From Bromus sterilis (taxonomy: Eukaryota; Streptophyta; Magnoliopsida; Poales; Poaceae): 64,000 bases of DNA. The stretch is from contig OX465598.1 of the NCBI GenBank assembly GCA_950022295.1, forward strand, positions 337,851,324 to 337,915,323. Reading direction: 5' to 3'. The translations under genes and the position numbers were made by a program. This document shows positions 32,390 through 43,953 of the stretch, one piece after another (position 1 is the first letter of the stretch; each line of letters starts with the position of its first letter). The notes under the pieces are model-generated. The model saw only the letters and a list, made by a program, of their open reading frames with translations, was not told the DNA's origin and did no database searches.

Positions 32390-35114
32390 TGTCGGGACCC
32401 GGGGTTAGCGTATGCAAGACTCGCTACAACACAATCATATGGAGAGCCGAGAACCGTACCCACTTGTCTAAGCAGACAAGGCCAAGCACAGAACGTTCTC
32501 GGAAAGCATCGAGCGTGAGGGGCATCCCAACTAGGCCGGATGATCAACTGAGATGGGTCCTCATTGTCCGCACACAAGTCTAAATGATATGGGTGGTGAA
32601 CTCCCATACCCATAGACAAGTCGCCTCAACCATACTATCGATTGTATTATAACCCTTACATAGGCTTACTCCAGCCCGATCACTTAGTCGGGGTCTAGGG
32701 CGGGCTCGATCATACATCAAAGTGTGCACGTGACGGAGTCACGAGCAATCGCATCGCGATGCCCCAAGCTGCGCACATCTAAGGGCCACTTGGTGTATAA
32801 AAGACCGCCAGCCAGATCACAACTAAGGTCTCGAAAACCCATACTAAGACATGCATGATATAATCAAACACGCAGCACACATGTCCAGTATGAACAACAG
32901 GTATCATTGCAATTCTCTACAAAGTATACAACTTTATTGTTAACTCTTACAGAGTGCACACAGAGATCAGAAGTCTGTGATCCAACATTACATCAAACAT
33001 GCGGAAGCAAAGTAGGTCTGAGTATAGACAAGTTTAACAAATGGCTTAGAGAAGCCTTATCTATAAACAAGCCCTTCCACGAGGGAACCAGTCTGCTGAC
33101 TGGGACTACACTAGCTTGGTCTTCAGTCGTCGAGCTCGAGGAAGAATCCACCTTCGGGGTCAATGGGTTCATCTAAAACATAGAATAAGCAAACGTGAGT
33201 ACAAAGTCGTACTCAGCAAGACTTACGTAGGAGCTATACTACTCATGCACATGTATCAAGGTAAAGGGAGGTGGGGTTCAATTGCAGAAGTGCGAGCTTT
33301 GACTTGGCTAGTCCTGAACTACGAGTACCAGACTTGAGGTAAGAAGCGTACACGAGTCCACTACATCTCTTCAACCAATTACACCACTATGGTGCCTTCC
33401 TCGACTTCCCCACGAGAAAGCACGCCATAGCACTCACGCTTATCTTGGCAAGTTTTATAAGTATCCAGTTCAAGTTGTCTAATAATCAAGCTAAGCTTTC
33501 CAAGCAGTCCTTAACCGCAGACGCGGCTATTCGAATAGTTTTGTTAACCCTGCAGGGGTGTACTACTACACACACGTGTCATCACTTACCGCCTTTTGCG
33601 TGTCACCGTTCAAGAGGTGACAGCGAGGATGCCACCACAACACTTCGCCCACAGCTCCATTCTAGTCCAGAGAGTCGCCTATCTGAGGGGGATCCGTATG
33701 GAAGTCCGACCGACTCACAAAAGAGTAACCTCATTATAACTTTAATCATGCAATAATCGGTAACAGTTGCAGGGGTCACATGATATCAACCAACTCCTAC
33801 ATCTTCTAGGATTGTGGTTTGCTTACTACTGTGACAAAATGATAGGTCATGCAAAGGTTCAACTATGCGGTAGAAACACATCATGGTAATCATCCTAAAC
33901 AATGCATAAGCGAGATTGAGAGGGAATTGGGATTTTATCGACATGATCAATGGGGGGTTGCTTGCCTTGCTGACGAGGTTCAGTATCGGGGTCTTCAACG
34001 AAGGGGGTGATCTCGGGTTCCGGCTCCACCTCTATTCGAGCAAACAATGAAAACAAAGTGATCAACATAAGGTACAATGCACAAGCACATGATCAATTGT
34101 ATAAGGTGATGTTCATGGTACTGATGTGTTGAGCATTCCATTTAAAAGGAGTATATTGTATTTGAAATGCAAATTCAAACTCCATTTGATTTATCGATGA
34201 ATTTCAAATGCATTTTAATCCATGAATGTTCATTTGAAAAGTTTGAGCATGAAGTGATGTTGTAAAGGTGAGGTAAAGTTTATGATGTGTGGATGAATCC
34301 ATCTAAAAGAAGTGTGTTGCAAAGTCATTTGCAAATTCACTCCAAATTTGAATTCAAAAGAATGCCATATGCATGTTTGCTACTGTTCACCAATCTTAAA
34401 ATGGTCAAACATATAAAAAAGTTGCATATTCACAATGCTTGCATTTTTCTGATAATTTTAGACATATTGTAAGCTTAATTTGGAGTTAAAATGAATTAGT
34501 TATGAATTATTGAAGTTTAATCTATTTTCTGGAATTTCTCTGAATATTTTAATCGATTTAATCATTTATGGCGTCATGCTGACGCAGGGCTGACGTGTGG
34601 GGGGGGGGCTGACAGGTGGGTCCGTCTTCTCAGTGACACTGGTTAATTAATCCAGTGGATTAATTTAAAATGGGGTGGGGGTTAGTGGCCTTGGGCCCAC
34701 GTGTCAGTGTCACTAGGGGTGTAATTAGAGGGGTGGTTAGCTCCTAATGACGCCCACGTCATCAAGCCACCGGAGGCTAGACGCCGGTGACATCCCGACG
34801 CGGCGGCGACACACTGGACGGCGACTCCGGCGACCAAATGGTACACCGCGACCACCAAACGAATCCCCGTGCTTGCGCGCTTCACCCAGGGCACGACAGC
34901 GTCACCGGGGAGCACTGGAGTGACGCCGGCGACGAACTCCCGCGGCGGTCGTGGCTCGGCGATGATGCAGACGTCGCCGTAGTGCTTCTCCGCGGGCGTG
35001 TGCTGGTGCAATGCGTTCCTGGGAACCTCAGGAACGCGACGGACAGGCTGGGCTGGTCAGTAGAGCACGGTAGCGAGCATATCGTCGACCATGGCGGCGA
35101 GCTCGCTCGGCTCC
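32390..35114 (-). mobile_element. Element C: 3' LTR, distal part (interrupted by element A)
   Basis: On the minus strand this part ends ...CCCCGGGTCCCGACA at 32390. It matches 55899-57229 (the other LTR of C) along its first 1330 bases with mostly C/T and G/A differences. The LTR is completed at 42947-43953, making about 3.7 kb, long as in Tekay/Del-type elements. Short ORFs here are not genes. A GC-rich block (34740-35110) continues right of element A. Confidence 0.85.
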
Positions 35115-36756
35115 TGATACGTCCAAAACGTATCTATAATTTCTTCTTGCTCCGTGCATGTTTTGTGTGATATTGCTATGATCTAGATACACTTTCATAC
35201 ACTTTTGATCATATTTGGACTAACCTATTAATTCAATGCACCACAGTGCCAGTTCCTGTTTTCTGCTGTTTTTCTATTTCAGTTTTTCCCCATATAAAAA
35301 GTGCTCCAAAAATTCGGGAAAAATCAGATAAAAAATCAGCGCAGAAGAACCTTCCGGAAGAACCTGAGTGGGGCCAGAGGGCCACCACCAGGGGCCCAGG
35401 CGCTCTGTTGGCGCGCCCCAGGGGCTGGCCGCGCCAGGGGGGCGCCTGGACCCCTGGTGCCCCCCCTGGCTGCCCTCCTTCGCCTATATATTCTCCGTGA
35501 CGAGAAACACTCGAGGACAGAACCCTTTTTTGCGATCTCGCCTCTGTTACGCCACCGCCGCGCTTCCGAGATCGGGAGCACCAGCATGCCTCTTCCCGGC
35601 ACCCTGCCGGAGGGAGGGCCGACCTCCGGGAGTCTCCTCTCCAGCATGGATGCTTCCCGGATGTCTCGTGAGTAGTTTCCTTTGGACGATGGGTCCGTGA
35701 TCAGTAGCTATGTGATGTTCTCCTCCCCTCTTTGTTCTTCATGGTTTAGACCTCATGAGCTGCCCTACATGATCGAGGCACTTTTGTAATCTTTCTGCTG
35801 TTGCTATGCTAAGTTTGATGGGATCTGATGGATTATGAGATTATGTTCAGATTGTGATTGAGTAATATATTTGGTTCTTATCTCTTATATTTTTGTTCTT
35901 AAGTAATTCTTGCATGTTCTCCGTTGCTGTTTATTGCTTTGGCCGAGTAGTAGGTAGTAACCCCAAGAGGGAACGTTATGCTCGATTGTGGGTTCATGCC
36001 CCCCGATGACACGCTTGAGTGACAGAAACATGAGTCTAGGGGATGTGCTGTTTCCACAAGGGGGAAAACAACGGTGCTTGTAACCGCGGTTGCAAGGATT
36101 GTTTACTTTACGCAAAGTGCTTTTTAATGCAGTTGTCTGTTGCTTTGGGTTTACACTTTGGGTGGGGCTCGCAACTTAATACCAGCGAGATGTTCTGGAT
36201 AGATATCTCAAGGTGGATGATTAGTAGTAGATGCAGTTGAATTTCGGTCTACTTATTTTGGCGTTCTGCCCATGCTTTTGAGCCTCTTCCTTTCTTTTGT
36301 AGCATAGTTAGCATTGCGGTGCGTTCATAATCCTGTCAATTGCCCTTCTGTAATTTGTTCACCTCGCATAGCAGTTTTATCGTCTGTTGGGAGAGAGACA
36401 TCACTAGTGAACATCACGTATCCCGGTCCATATCCTCATTACTGTTTTCACACTCATTTACTTTTCTGCTTTTACTTTCAGTTGCTATCATTATCCCTTG
36501 TGTTTGATCCTTTGTGAACAACAAGACCGGAGAGATTGACAACCTCTCTGAACTTCGTTGGGAACAAAGTTATTTGTGTCTGTGTGCAGGTCCGCGTCAG
36601 TTGCGCCGCTGACACCTACTTATCATCTCCGGAGTCCTACTGGAGACAAACCTTGTTATCTTTACTGAGGGAAATTTGCTTCTGTGCTACATCACACCTT
36701 CCACTTGGGGTTTACCAAAGAAGGGGGAGAAATCACTATCATCACCTCGCACATCA
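35115..36756 (+). repeat. Element A 5' LTR
   Basis: 1642 bp, TGATACGTCCAAAACGTATC ... CTCGCACATCA. Complete copy, with the region missing from the 3' LTR. Confidence 0.92.
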
Positions 36757-36767
36757 AGCCAAATTTC

Positions 36768-36785
36768 TCGAGCCGTTGCCGGGGA
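36768..36785 (+). promoter_or_regulatory. Element A primer binding site
   Basis: TCGAGCCGTTGCCGGGGA, two mismatches from the TGGCGCCGTTGCCGGGGA of element D, the primer site of many Athila-type elements. It lies 11 bases after the LTR. Confidence 0.7.
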
Positions 36786-36921
36786 CTCCTAGTGCTAAGA
36801 TAGGGGAGTTGCACACTACCCTTTACCTTTGTTTTTTAGTCTTGTTAGTTTACCATTCAGTTTTTATCTTTGAGTCTTATATCAAAAATCACAAAAAAAA
36901 TCTGCCACACTTGCTGCTGCT

Positions 36922-38957
36922 ATGGGTTCCACTGAAAACACCAAGTTGTGTGACTTCACTAGTCACAACAACCAAGACTTTATCTGCACCCCCATTGCCA
37001 CACCTGCCACTTCAGCTACGTCTTATGAAATTAAACCTGCCTTGCTAAACCTTGTTATGAGAGATCAATTCTCTGGTGCTGGAGATGATGCTGCTTTACA
37101 CTTGAATTTTTTTTTGAATTATGTGATATGCAAAAGTATAAAGAAGTAGAAGGTGATATTGTTAAGCTCAAGCTCTTTCCTTTCTCTTTAAGGGGAGAAG
37201 CTAAAATCTGGTTTCAATCTTTGCCTAGGAATAGCATAGATTCTTGGGATAAGTGCAAATATGCTTTTATAGGGAAGTACTACCCACCTGCTAAAATTAT
37301 CCAATTAAGGAGTAAAATTATGAATTTTAAGCAATTGGATAATGAACACGTTGCCCAAGCTTGGGAACGAATGAAATCTCTTGTTAAGAAATGCCCTACA
37401 CATGGTTTGACTACCTGGATGGTTATCCAGACTTTTTATGCAGGCTTGAACTTTACCTCGCGGAACCTGTTAGATTCGGCCGCGGGAGGAACCTTTATGT
37501 CAACTTCACTTGGTGCTGCCACGAAGCTTCTCGATGAGATGATGACCAATAATTCCCAATGGCACACCGAACGCGCTCCAACAGGTAGGAAGGTAAACTC
37601 TGTCGAGGAAATTACCTCCCTCAATGAAAAAGTTGACTTAATTATCTCTCTACTTACCAAGCAACCCTCTATTGATCCTCGTGATGTCCCTTTAAATTCT
37701 TTGGTTGCCCAAGAACAAGTAGATGTGAACTTTATTGCTAGAAACAACTTCAAAAACAATGCTTATAGGGGTAATTTTGCTAGCAATCCTAGACCGTTTC
37801 CATCCAACTATGGGAACAACAACACCTACCCTAGCAACAAGAACCCCTCTTCTGAATTGGAAAACATGCTTAGAGATTTTATCACTACCCAAAAAGCCTT
37901 CAATAAAAATGTAGAGGAGAAATTAGCTAAATTAGATAATCTCTCTTTGAAGGTAGAAAGCTTAGCCCTTGATATTGAGATGCTTAAAATTAGAACCTCT
38001 CCCCTTGAGGAGAATAAGGCCACTCCTATTAATGCTATCCAATTGCAAATTAATGAAAATATTAGGATGATGGCTAAACTTAAAGAAAGGTGGGCTAGAG
38101 AAAAAGAGGAAGAGGATAGAATTAAGAGCCTTCCTACACACCACACAGTTGCCACTATAAAAATTGTTGAGGACACCCAAACTATTAGAACCCAATGCAC
38201 TCCTAGTCCCGTTGGACCTATTAATGGTGATGCTAATACCTCAACCAAAGATGAAGAAACTCCTATGAACATAGAGGGTTTCAAACAAGTGAGCCTAGAC
38301 GACACTACTACCACCTTTGATAGTAGTGATATTGATTTTGATAGTTGCACCCTCTCAGAAGTTATTAGCTTGCTACACAAAATGTCTAGAGACCCCCACA
38401 CTAGCACACTTAATGTTGCCTTCACGGAGCATATCACAAATGCTCTCATCAAAGCTAGGGAGGAGAAGCTTAGAGTAGAAGCCTCCATACCTAGGAAGCT
38501 AGATGATGGTTGGGACCCTATGATCAAAATTAAATTGAATAACTTCTCTTGCTATGCTTTATGTGATGTTGGAGCTAGTACCTCCGTTATGCCCAAAAGA
38601 ATATATGATATGTTTGAATTGAAGCCCTTTGAGCCTTGTTCTTTTTGTGTTCGTCTTGTTGATTCTTCCGTAAAGAAACCTTTGGGGAAGATCGACGATG
38701 TTCTTATCATTGTCAATGACAACTATGTTCCCATTGATTTTATTGTTATGGATATAGAATGTGAACCTTTGTGTCCAATTATTTTGGGACGTCCTTTTCT
38801 TCGCACCGTTGGTGCGGTTATTGACATGAAAGAGGGGAATATAAAATTCCAATTCCCTCTCAAGAAAGGGATGGAATACTTCCCTAGAAAGAAAATCAAG
38901 TTACCTTTTGAGTCCGTTACTCGGGCTAGTTATTCTCTTTCTCTTGATAAAACTTGA
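36922..38957 (+). pseudogene. Element A gag-protease (frameshifted)
   Basis: The reading frame starts at the ATG at 36922 (MGSTENTKLCDFTSHNNQDF), shifts by one base in a T-run at about 37110-37118, then stays open for 609 codons from 37128. The gag domain is clear (LFPFSLRGEAKIWFQSLP, YYPPAKIIQLRSKIMNFKQL, HVAQAWERMKSLVKKCPTHG). An Asn-rich linker, a coiled-coil-like stretch (residues ~250-340) and an acidic Thr-rich part follow. The aspartic protease has ALCDVGASTSVMPKRIYDMF with the catalytic Asp in place of the usual DLGAS, and the flap/ILGRPFLRT block. There is no CCHC zinc knuckle. The ORF stops directly before the non-coding tail; no pol follows. Confidence 0.88.
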
Positions 38958-41778
38958 TTCTTCGTTTGCATCATGCCTAGCTTAAAGGCATAAAAGAAAG
39001 CACTTTTGGGAGGAAGCCCACAACGAATTAGGCTTCTTTTTGCTTTTTTGTGTGTCTTGATGCTCGTTACTACTGTAGCAACATCATTGTATCTTTATTT
39101 TTCAGCTTTGTGCCAAGTTATAGCCTCTTATGATAAGGGAAGCAAAAGTTGTGACATGCTGTCCAGAAAACAGATTCTGTCCCTTGACAGAAAAATTCGA
39201 ATAAAATCACCAGATCATCTTTTTGATCTGATTTTTTTGACAGCGTGCTCTATACAATTGTGAAACTTTCGTATGTTCTGAGTTTTTTGAGTTGCAGAAG
39301 TGCCCCGAAAAAATTCTCTACTACCTGCTGTTCTGTTTTTCATAGATTCTGCCACGTTTTGGCTCTCTTCACTTTTGCGAACCTTAAGCTTGCTTTTTCT
39401 TTGCAAAAACTTTTTGGCACTCTTGAGAAACAGTAGCTCTTCAAGAATATCTTTATATCCAGTGGGAAAAAAATATTTTATTATGGGTACTAACCTCTCT
39501 AATCAGCTTATGATGAGTTATGTATGAAGGGAGTTTTCAAGTGTGCGATGGAAGATGATGAAAGAAGATCCAGGAGTGTCAAGCGCTCAAGCTTGGGGAT
39601 GCCCCCATGCATCCCCAATAAATATTCAAGGAGACTCAAGCGTATAATCTTGGGGATGCCCCCGTGCATCCCCTTCTCCATCAACAATCATCAGTTCGTC
39701 CTTCGTCTCACTATATTTTTATCACTTCATGCGTTATGTGCTATGCTTGGAGCGTCTCGCTCTTAGGTTTTATTTTTAGTTTTCTTTAGTTTTGCTTGCT
39801 GGTCATAACAAGTTAGACCCCATCTTACTTTGTGTGGGAGAGAAACACGCTCCACTTTCAAAATCTAGAACACATCATAGAATTTTTCATGCCTATCTTT
39901 CTCTGTTGTGTGTTCTTTATCTTTTCATAGCTGCTGCCATGTTTAGTTTTAGTCTTAGGTTGTCTTTAGCAAGAGCCCTGGCTTTTGTTTAGTTTGTTTC
40001 TGGAACTCTTTTTTAGTTTTCATGTTTATCTTGTTAAATAGAGTTGGTTGTTGCACTGAGTAGTGTCTTGTCTTGAAAGTAGGTAATTGAGGTTGCTATT
40101 TAATTCTAGTAGTAACTTGCAACAGTTTTGAGGTATTGATGTGAGTAATGTCTGAACTTTTGGTGTCAAGAGCTTTAGCCTATTAGTGATAGGTGTCGTA
40201 TTTTGGGCAATCCGAGTGTATTTTCAAAACCTACAAAACTAGTTGAGAGCTCTAGCTACTAGATGGATCACTAATCTTTGGAGGGATCGAATATTAGAGT
40301 ACACTCACGTACCATGAGTCGAGGATGCGCAAGGATAACCAAACCCCCATACACTCCTCCTCGGGGTACTTGTCTCTTTGTGAACCTCCTTATTAGATTG
40401 AGAGTTACCGATAATAAGTGCATGAGTTCTTCGGACTAATGTAAGTATTGAAAGTTGACACTTCCACCTTCCCATATTTTGCTAGCCTCTCCCGTGCTGT
40501 GCATTGCCTTCTTCTCACTTCGAGAGTTGGTGTCCACCTTTGCCGGTACATCCAAACCCTTGGCATGATACGCTCTGTCATCATAAACCTCCTTATATCT
40601 TTCCTCAAAACAGCCACCATACCTACCTATCAAGGCATTTCCATAGCCTTTCCGAGATATATTGCCATGCAACATCCACCTCTTCATGACTTGATCTTCA
40701 TGTCATACATGTTCCTGCTACACTGGTAGCGACATACATTGCATACATCATGATAGTTACATCTTCTTTATTATTTTGAGTACCTTGTAAAGTGTGAAAG
40801 ATCTCCTTTACCTTCTTGTAAAATAGAGTGTTGCCCTTAAGTGAGGAAAAGATCCCAAAGTGGACACAATAAAAGATCCCAAAGAGGACAAATGAGAGTT
40901 AAGTAGAAAGAGCCATTGAGGCCACAAAAAAATAGAAAAAAGAGAAAAAGAAATAAAAAGAGAGAAAGGGGCAACACTACTATCCTTTTGAGAGATCCAC
41001 ACTAGTACTCCCTTTATATCCTTGTACTCCATAGAGATGATCATTATGCATATAGCTATGTGGGGACCTTCACACTATAGAACTTGGCTTGCATATTCCA
41101 AGGATGAGCCTCCTCAAAAGAGCTCTAGGTCTTCATGAGCGAGCAAGTTAGATGCACCCCCACTAGTTACATTGGAGAGATTCTTAGCTCGTATGTGCAT
41201 CCGTTGCCTGGCAATCCCTACTCCTCACATCATATCTATCATTTGGCATCTCTTGCCTATGATTGTCCTCATTGATGTGAGCCTTTCTCATCCTTTTTGT
41301 CTTCCTCCTCCGTACTCCTCTCTTTGCCATCCTAAGTGTCAACTCTCGTGCTTACGCTCATCCATTGCATGAGTGCTCAAAATATTGAAAAAGGAGTGGA
41401 TCAAATTGACTTGTACCTGGCTAGTGGTCTGGGGACGAGTCAAGATAAGATTCCAGAAAAATACCAAGTGTGAAACTTTAGTAGATTGAGTTCTCAACAA
41501 ATAAATGCTTTTCTCGTATTCCCTATCCCCCTTCTTGCACGCAAACACCATTTGGAGACATTCGAGTCACATACAGCGAGAGCTCTTGCACCTAATGTTA
41601 TTTTGTTACTTGTTTCAATGCTAATATAGACTCTTGCATGTTATGACTTGAATTGAATTTCTAACCTTGATTGCTTTACTTTTCAAAGTTCTTATATGGT
41701 TGCTAGCATGTCACCACAAAAATTATGCCGTTATCATTTACCTACTCAAGGACGAGCAGGAATTAAGCTTGGGGATGT
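38958..41778 (+). mobile_element. Element A: non-coding 3' internal region
   Basis: Collinear with element B 28760-31602 (inverted). Contains the stem-loop pair and about two units of the 25-bp array. Ends with AATTAAGCTTGGGGATGT just before the LTR. Short ORFs here lack any domain. Confidence 0.82.
39595..39673. repeat. Paired palindromic stem-loops in element A tail
   Basis: GGGGATGC-CCCCAT-GCATCCCC at 39595-39616 and GGGGATGC-CCCCGT-GCATCCCC at 39652-39673. Stem sequence is unchanged in all four copies of A and B; only the loop varies. Confidence 0.9.
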
Positions 41779-42941
41779 TGATACGTCCAAAACGTATCTA
41801 TAATTTCTGCTTGCTCCATGCATGTTTTGTGTGATATTGCTATGATCTAGATACACTTTCATACACTTTTGATCATATTTGGACTAACCTATTAACTCAG
41901 TGCACCACTGTGCCAGTTCCTGTTATCATTTACCTACTCGTGAGCTGCCCTACATGATCGAGGCACTTTTGTAATCTTTCTGCTGTTGCTATGCTGAGTT
42001 TGATGGGATCTGATGGATTATGAGATTATGTTCAGATTGTGATTGAGTAATATATTTGGTTCTTATCTCTTATATTTTTGTTCTTAAGTAATTCTTGCAT
42101 GTTCTCCGTTGCTGTTTATTGCTTTGGCCAAGTAGTAGGTAGTAACCCCAAGTGGGAACGTTATGCTCGATTGTGGGTTCATGCCCCCCGATGACACGCT
42201 TGAGTGACAGAAACATGAGTCTAGGGGATGTGCTGTTGCCACAAGGGGGAAAACAACGGTGCTTGTAACCGCGGTTGCAAGGATTGTTTACTTTACGCAA
42301 AGTGCTTTTTAATGCAGTTGTCTGTTGCTTTGGGTTTACACTTTGGGTGGGGCTCGCAACTTAATACCAGCGAGATGTTCTGGATAGATATCTCAAGGTG
42401 GATGATTAGTAGTAGATGTAGTTGGATTTCGGTCTACTTATTTTGGCGTTCTGCCCATGCTTTTGAGCCTCTTCCTTTCTTTTGTAGCATAGTTAGCATT
42501 GCGGTGCGTTCATAATCCTGTCAATTGCCCTTCTATAATTTGTTCACCTCGCATAACAGTTTTATCGTCTTTTGGGAGAGAGACATCACTAGTGAACATC
42601 ACGTATCCCGGTCCATATCCTCATTACTGTTTTCACGCTCATTTACTTTTCTTCTTTTACTTTCAGTTGCTATCATTATCCCTTGTGTTTGATCCTTTGT
42701 GAACAACAAGACCGGAGAGATTGAAAACCTCTCTGAACTTCGTTGGGAACAAAGTTATTTGTGTCTGTGTGCAGGTCCGCGTCAGTTGCGCCGCTGACAC
42801 CTACTTATCATCTCCGGAGTCCTATTGGAGACAAACCTTGGTATCTTTACTGAGGGAAATTTGCTTCTGTGCTACATCACACCTTCCACTTGGGGTTTAC
42901 CAACGAAGGGTGAGAAATCACTATCATCACCTCGCACATCA
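41779..42941 (+). repeat. Element A 3' LTR with internal deletion
   Basis: 1163 bp against 1642 for the 5' LTR. About 480 bases after CAGTGCACCACTGTGCCAGT are missing and replaced by a short segment containing TTATCATTTACCTACTC, found also in the element's tail at about 41734-41750. Confidence 0.92.
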
Positions 42942-42946
42942 GCTCC

Positions 42947-43953
42947 CATGGCGGATCGAGCTAGAGGTCAAACGGGGAGGCGATAAGTTGGGGGAAACGG
43001 GATGCTGCTCACCCTGGAGCTATTGGAGGGAACGGCGGAGTCGTAGGGGCTCTGGAGGCGACGATATCCGGCGAGGTGCTCACGGCAGCCGACGGCGAGT
43101 TGGTGAGGATTGCGACGGCTCGGGGTCTTCCTGGATCGATTCCATGAGCAAGGCGACGTAGTCGAGCATGGCGGAGGCGAGGGACAAGGTGGCGAGGGAG
43201 GAGGGGCTCTCTGGCCACGGTGGCGCGGTGGCTTGCTCCGGCGGGGCGCTCGGTTCGTCTCCGATTCCGTTGACAGAGCGAGGGTGGGTGAGCTAGAGGA
43301 GAGGGGATAGACTCGCGGGGCTCTGTGCTTCTCCGTGGCGCGAGAAGAAGACACGGGAGAGGCCAGGCAGGCAGGGAGCTGCTCGTCGGCGTCGGCATGC
43401 GCTCCAGCGAGCTGCTTGCCGCGCTGGGGAAGAAGACAAAAGGAGGGGCAGGCCTGGGCCGTGGGAAGGTAAGTTGGCCCTCGGGCCCAAGTTGAGTGGG
43501 CTTCTTTCTCTTTTCTATTTCTTCTCTGTTTTCTTCTGTTATTTGTTTTGGCACTGCTAAATAAAATAGCAAACCATTTTATAAAATGTTGAAACTTTTT
43601 ATATGGCTTCATAATATAATAGGCTATCCACTTGTAAAGTTTGAACATTTTTAAAATTCAAATCATTTGAACTTTAATTCAAATAGGGGTTTAAATTTAA
43701 AACCATGCTCCTGTTTGAATAATTGAAAAATCTATGAGCATGGGGTTGGTCCCACATCACTTGATATGTGATCACACTCATTTTTGCGAGTTTTCAAAAA
43801 TACAAAAGGAATTTTTGGAGCAACTTTTTATCTGGCCATTTGAATTAAATTCATCTGGGGGTGTTCTCTTCCCATTTCAATTTCTTTTGAAATTTTTATC
43901 ATGATGCAAAGTGACTTGCCATTCCTAGCACATACCTAACTTGGGGTTGTGAC
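42947..43953 (-). mobile_element. Element C: 3' LTR, proximal part
   Basis: Continues the LTR from 35114. On the minus strand it begins TGTCACAACCCCAAGTTAGG at 43953, directly after the polypurine tract GAGTGGGGGCGACT (43954-43967). The GC-rich frames at 42968-43648 are LTR sequence without domains. Confidence 0.85.

Larger units (their letters stand above)
35115..42941 (+). mobile_element. Element A: complete non-autonomous Athila-like LTR retrotransposon
   Basis: 7.8 kb with 5' LTR 35115-36756, primer binding site, gag-protease region, long non-coding tail and 3' LTR 41779-42941. The 5-bp target duplication GCTCC is at 35110-35114 and 42942-42946. It is inserted in the 3' LTR of element C: the C sequence is continuous across the insertion. 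There is no reverse transcriptase, RNase H or integrase, so mobilisation must have depended on a related element such as B or D. LTRs are nearly identical outside one large deletion, so it is comparatively young. Confidence 0.93.

Noticed and set aside
36536..37048. 170-codon plus-strand ORF in element A and its relative at 42721-43161
   Set aside because: Mostly LTR sequence; no domain and different C-termini according to the flank.
42968..43648. 226-codon minus-strand ORF and overlapping 187-codon frame
   Set aside because: They lie wholly within the 3' LTR of element C and have no domain.
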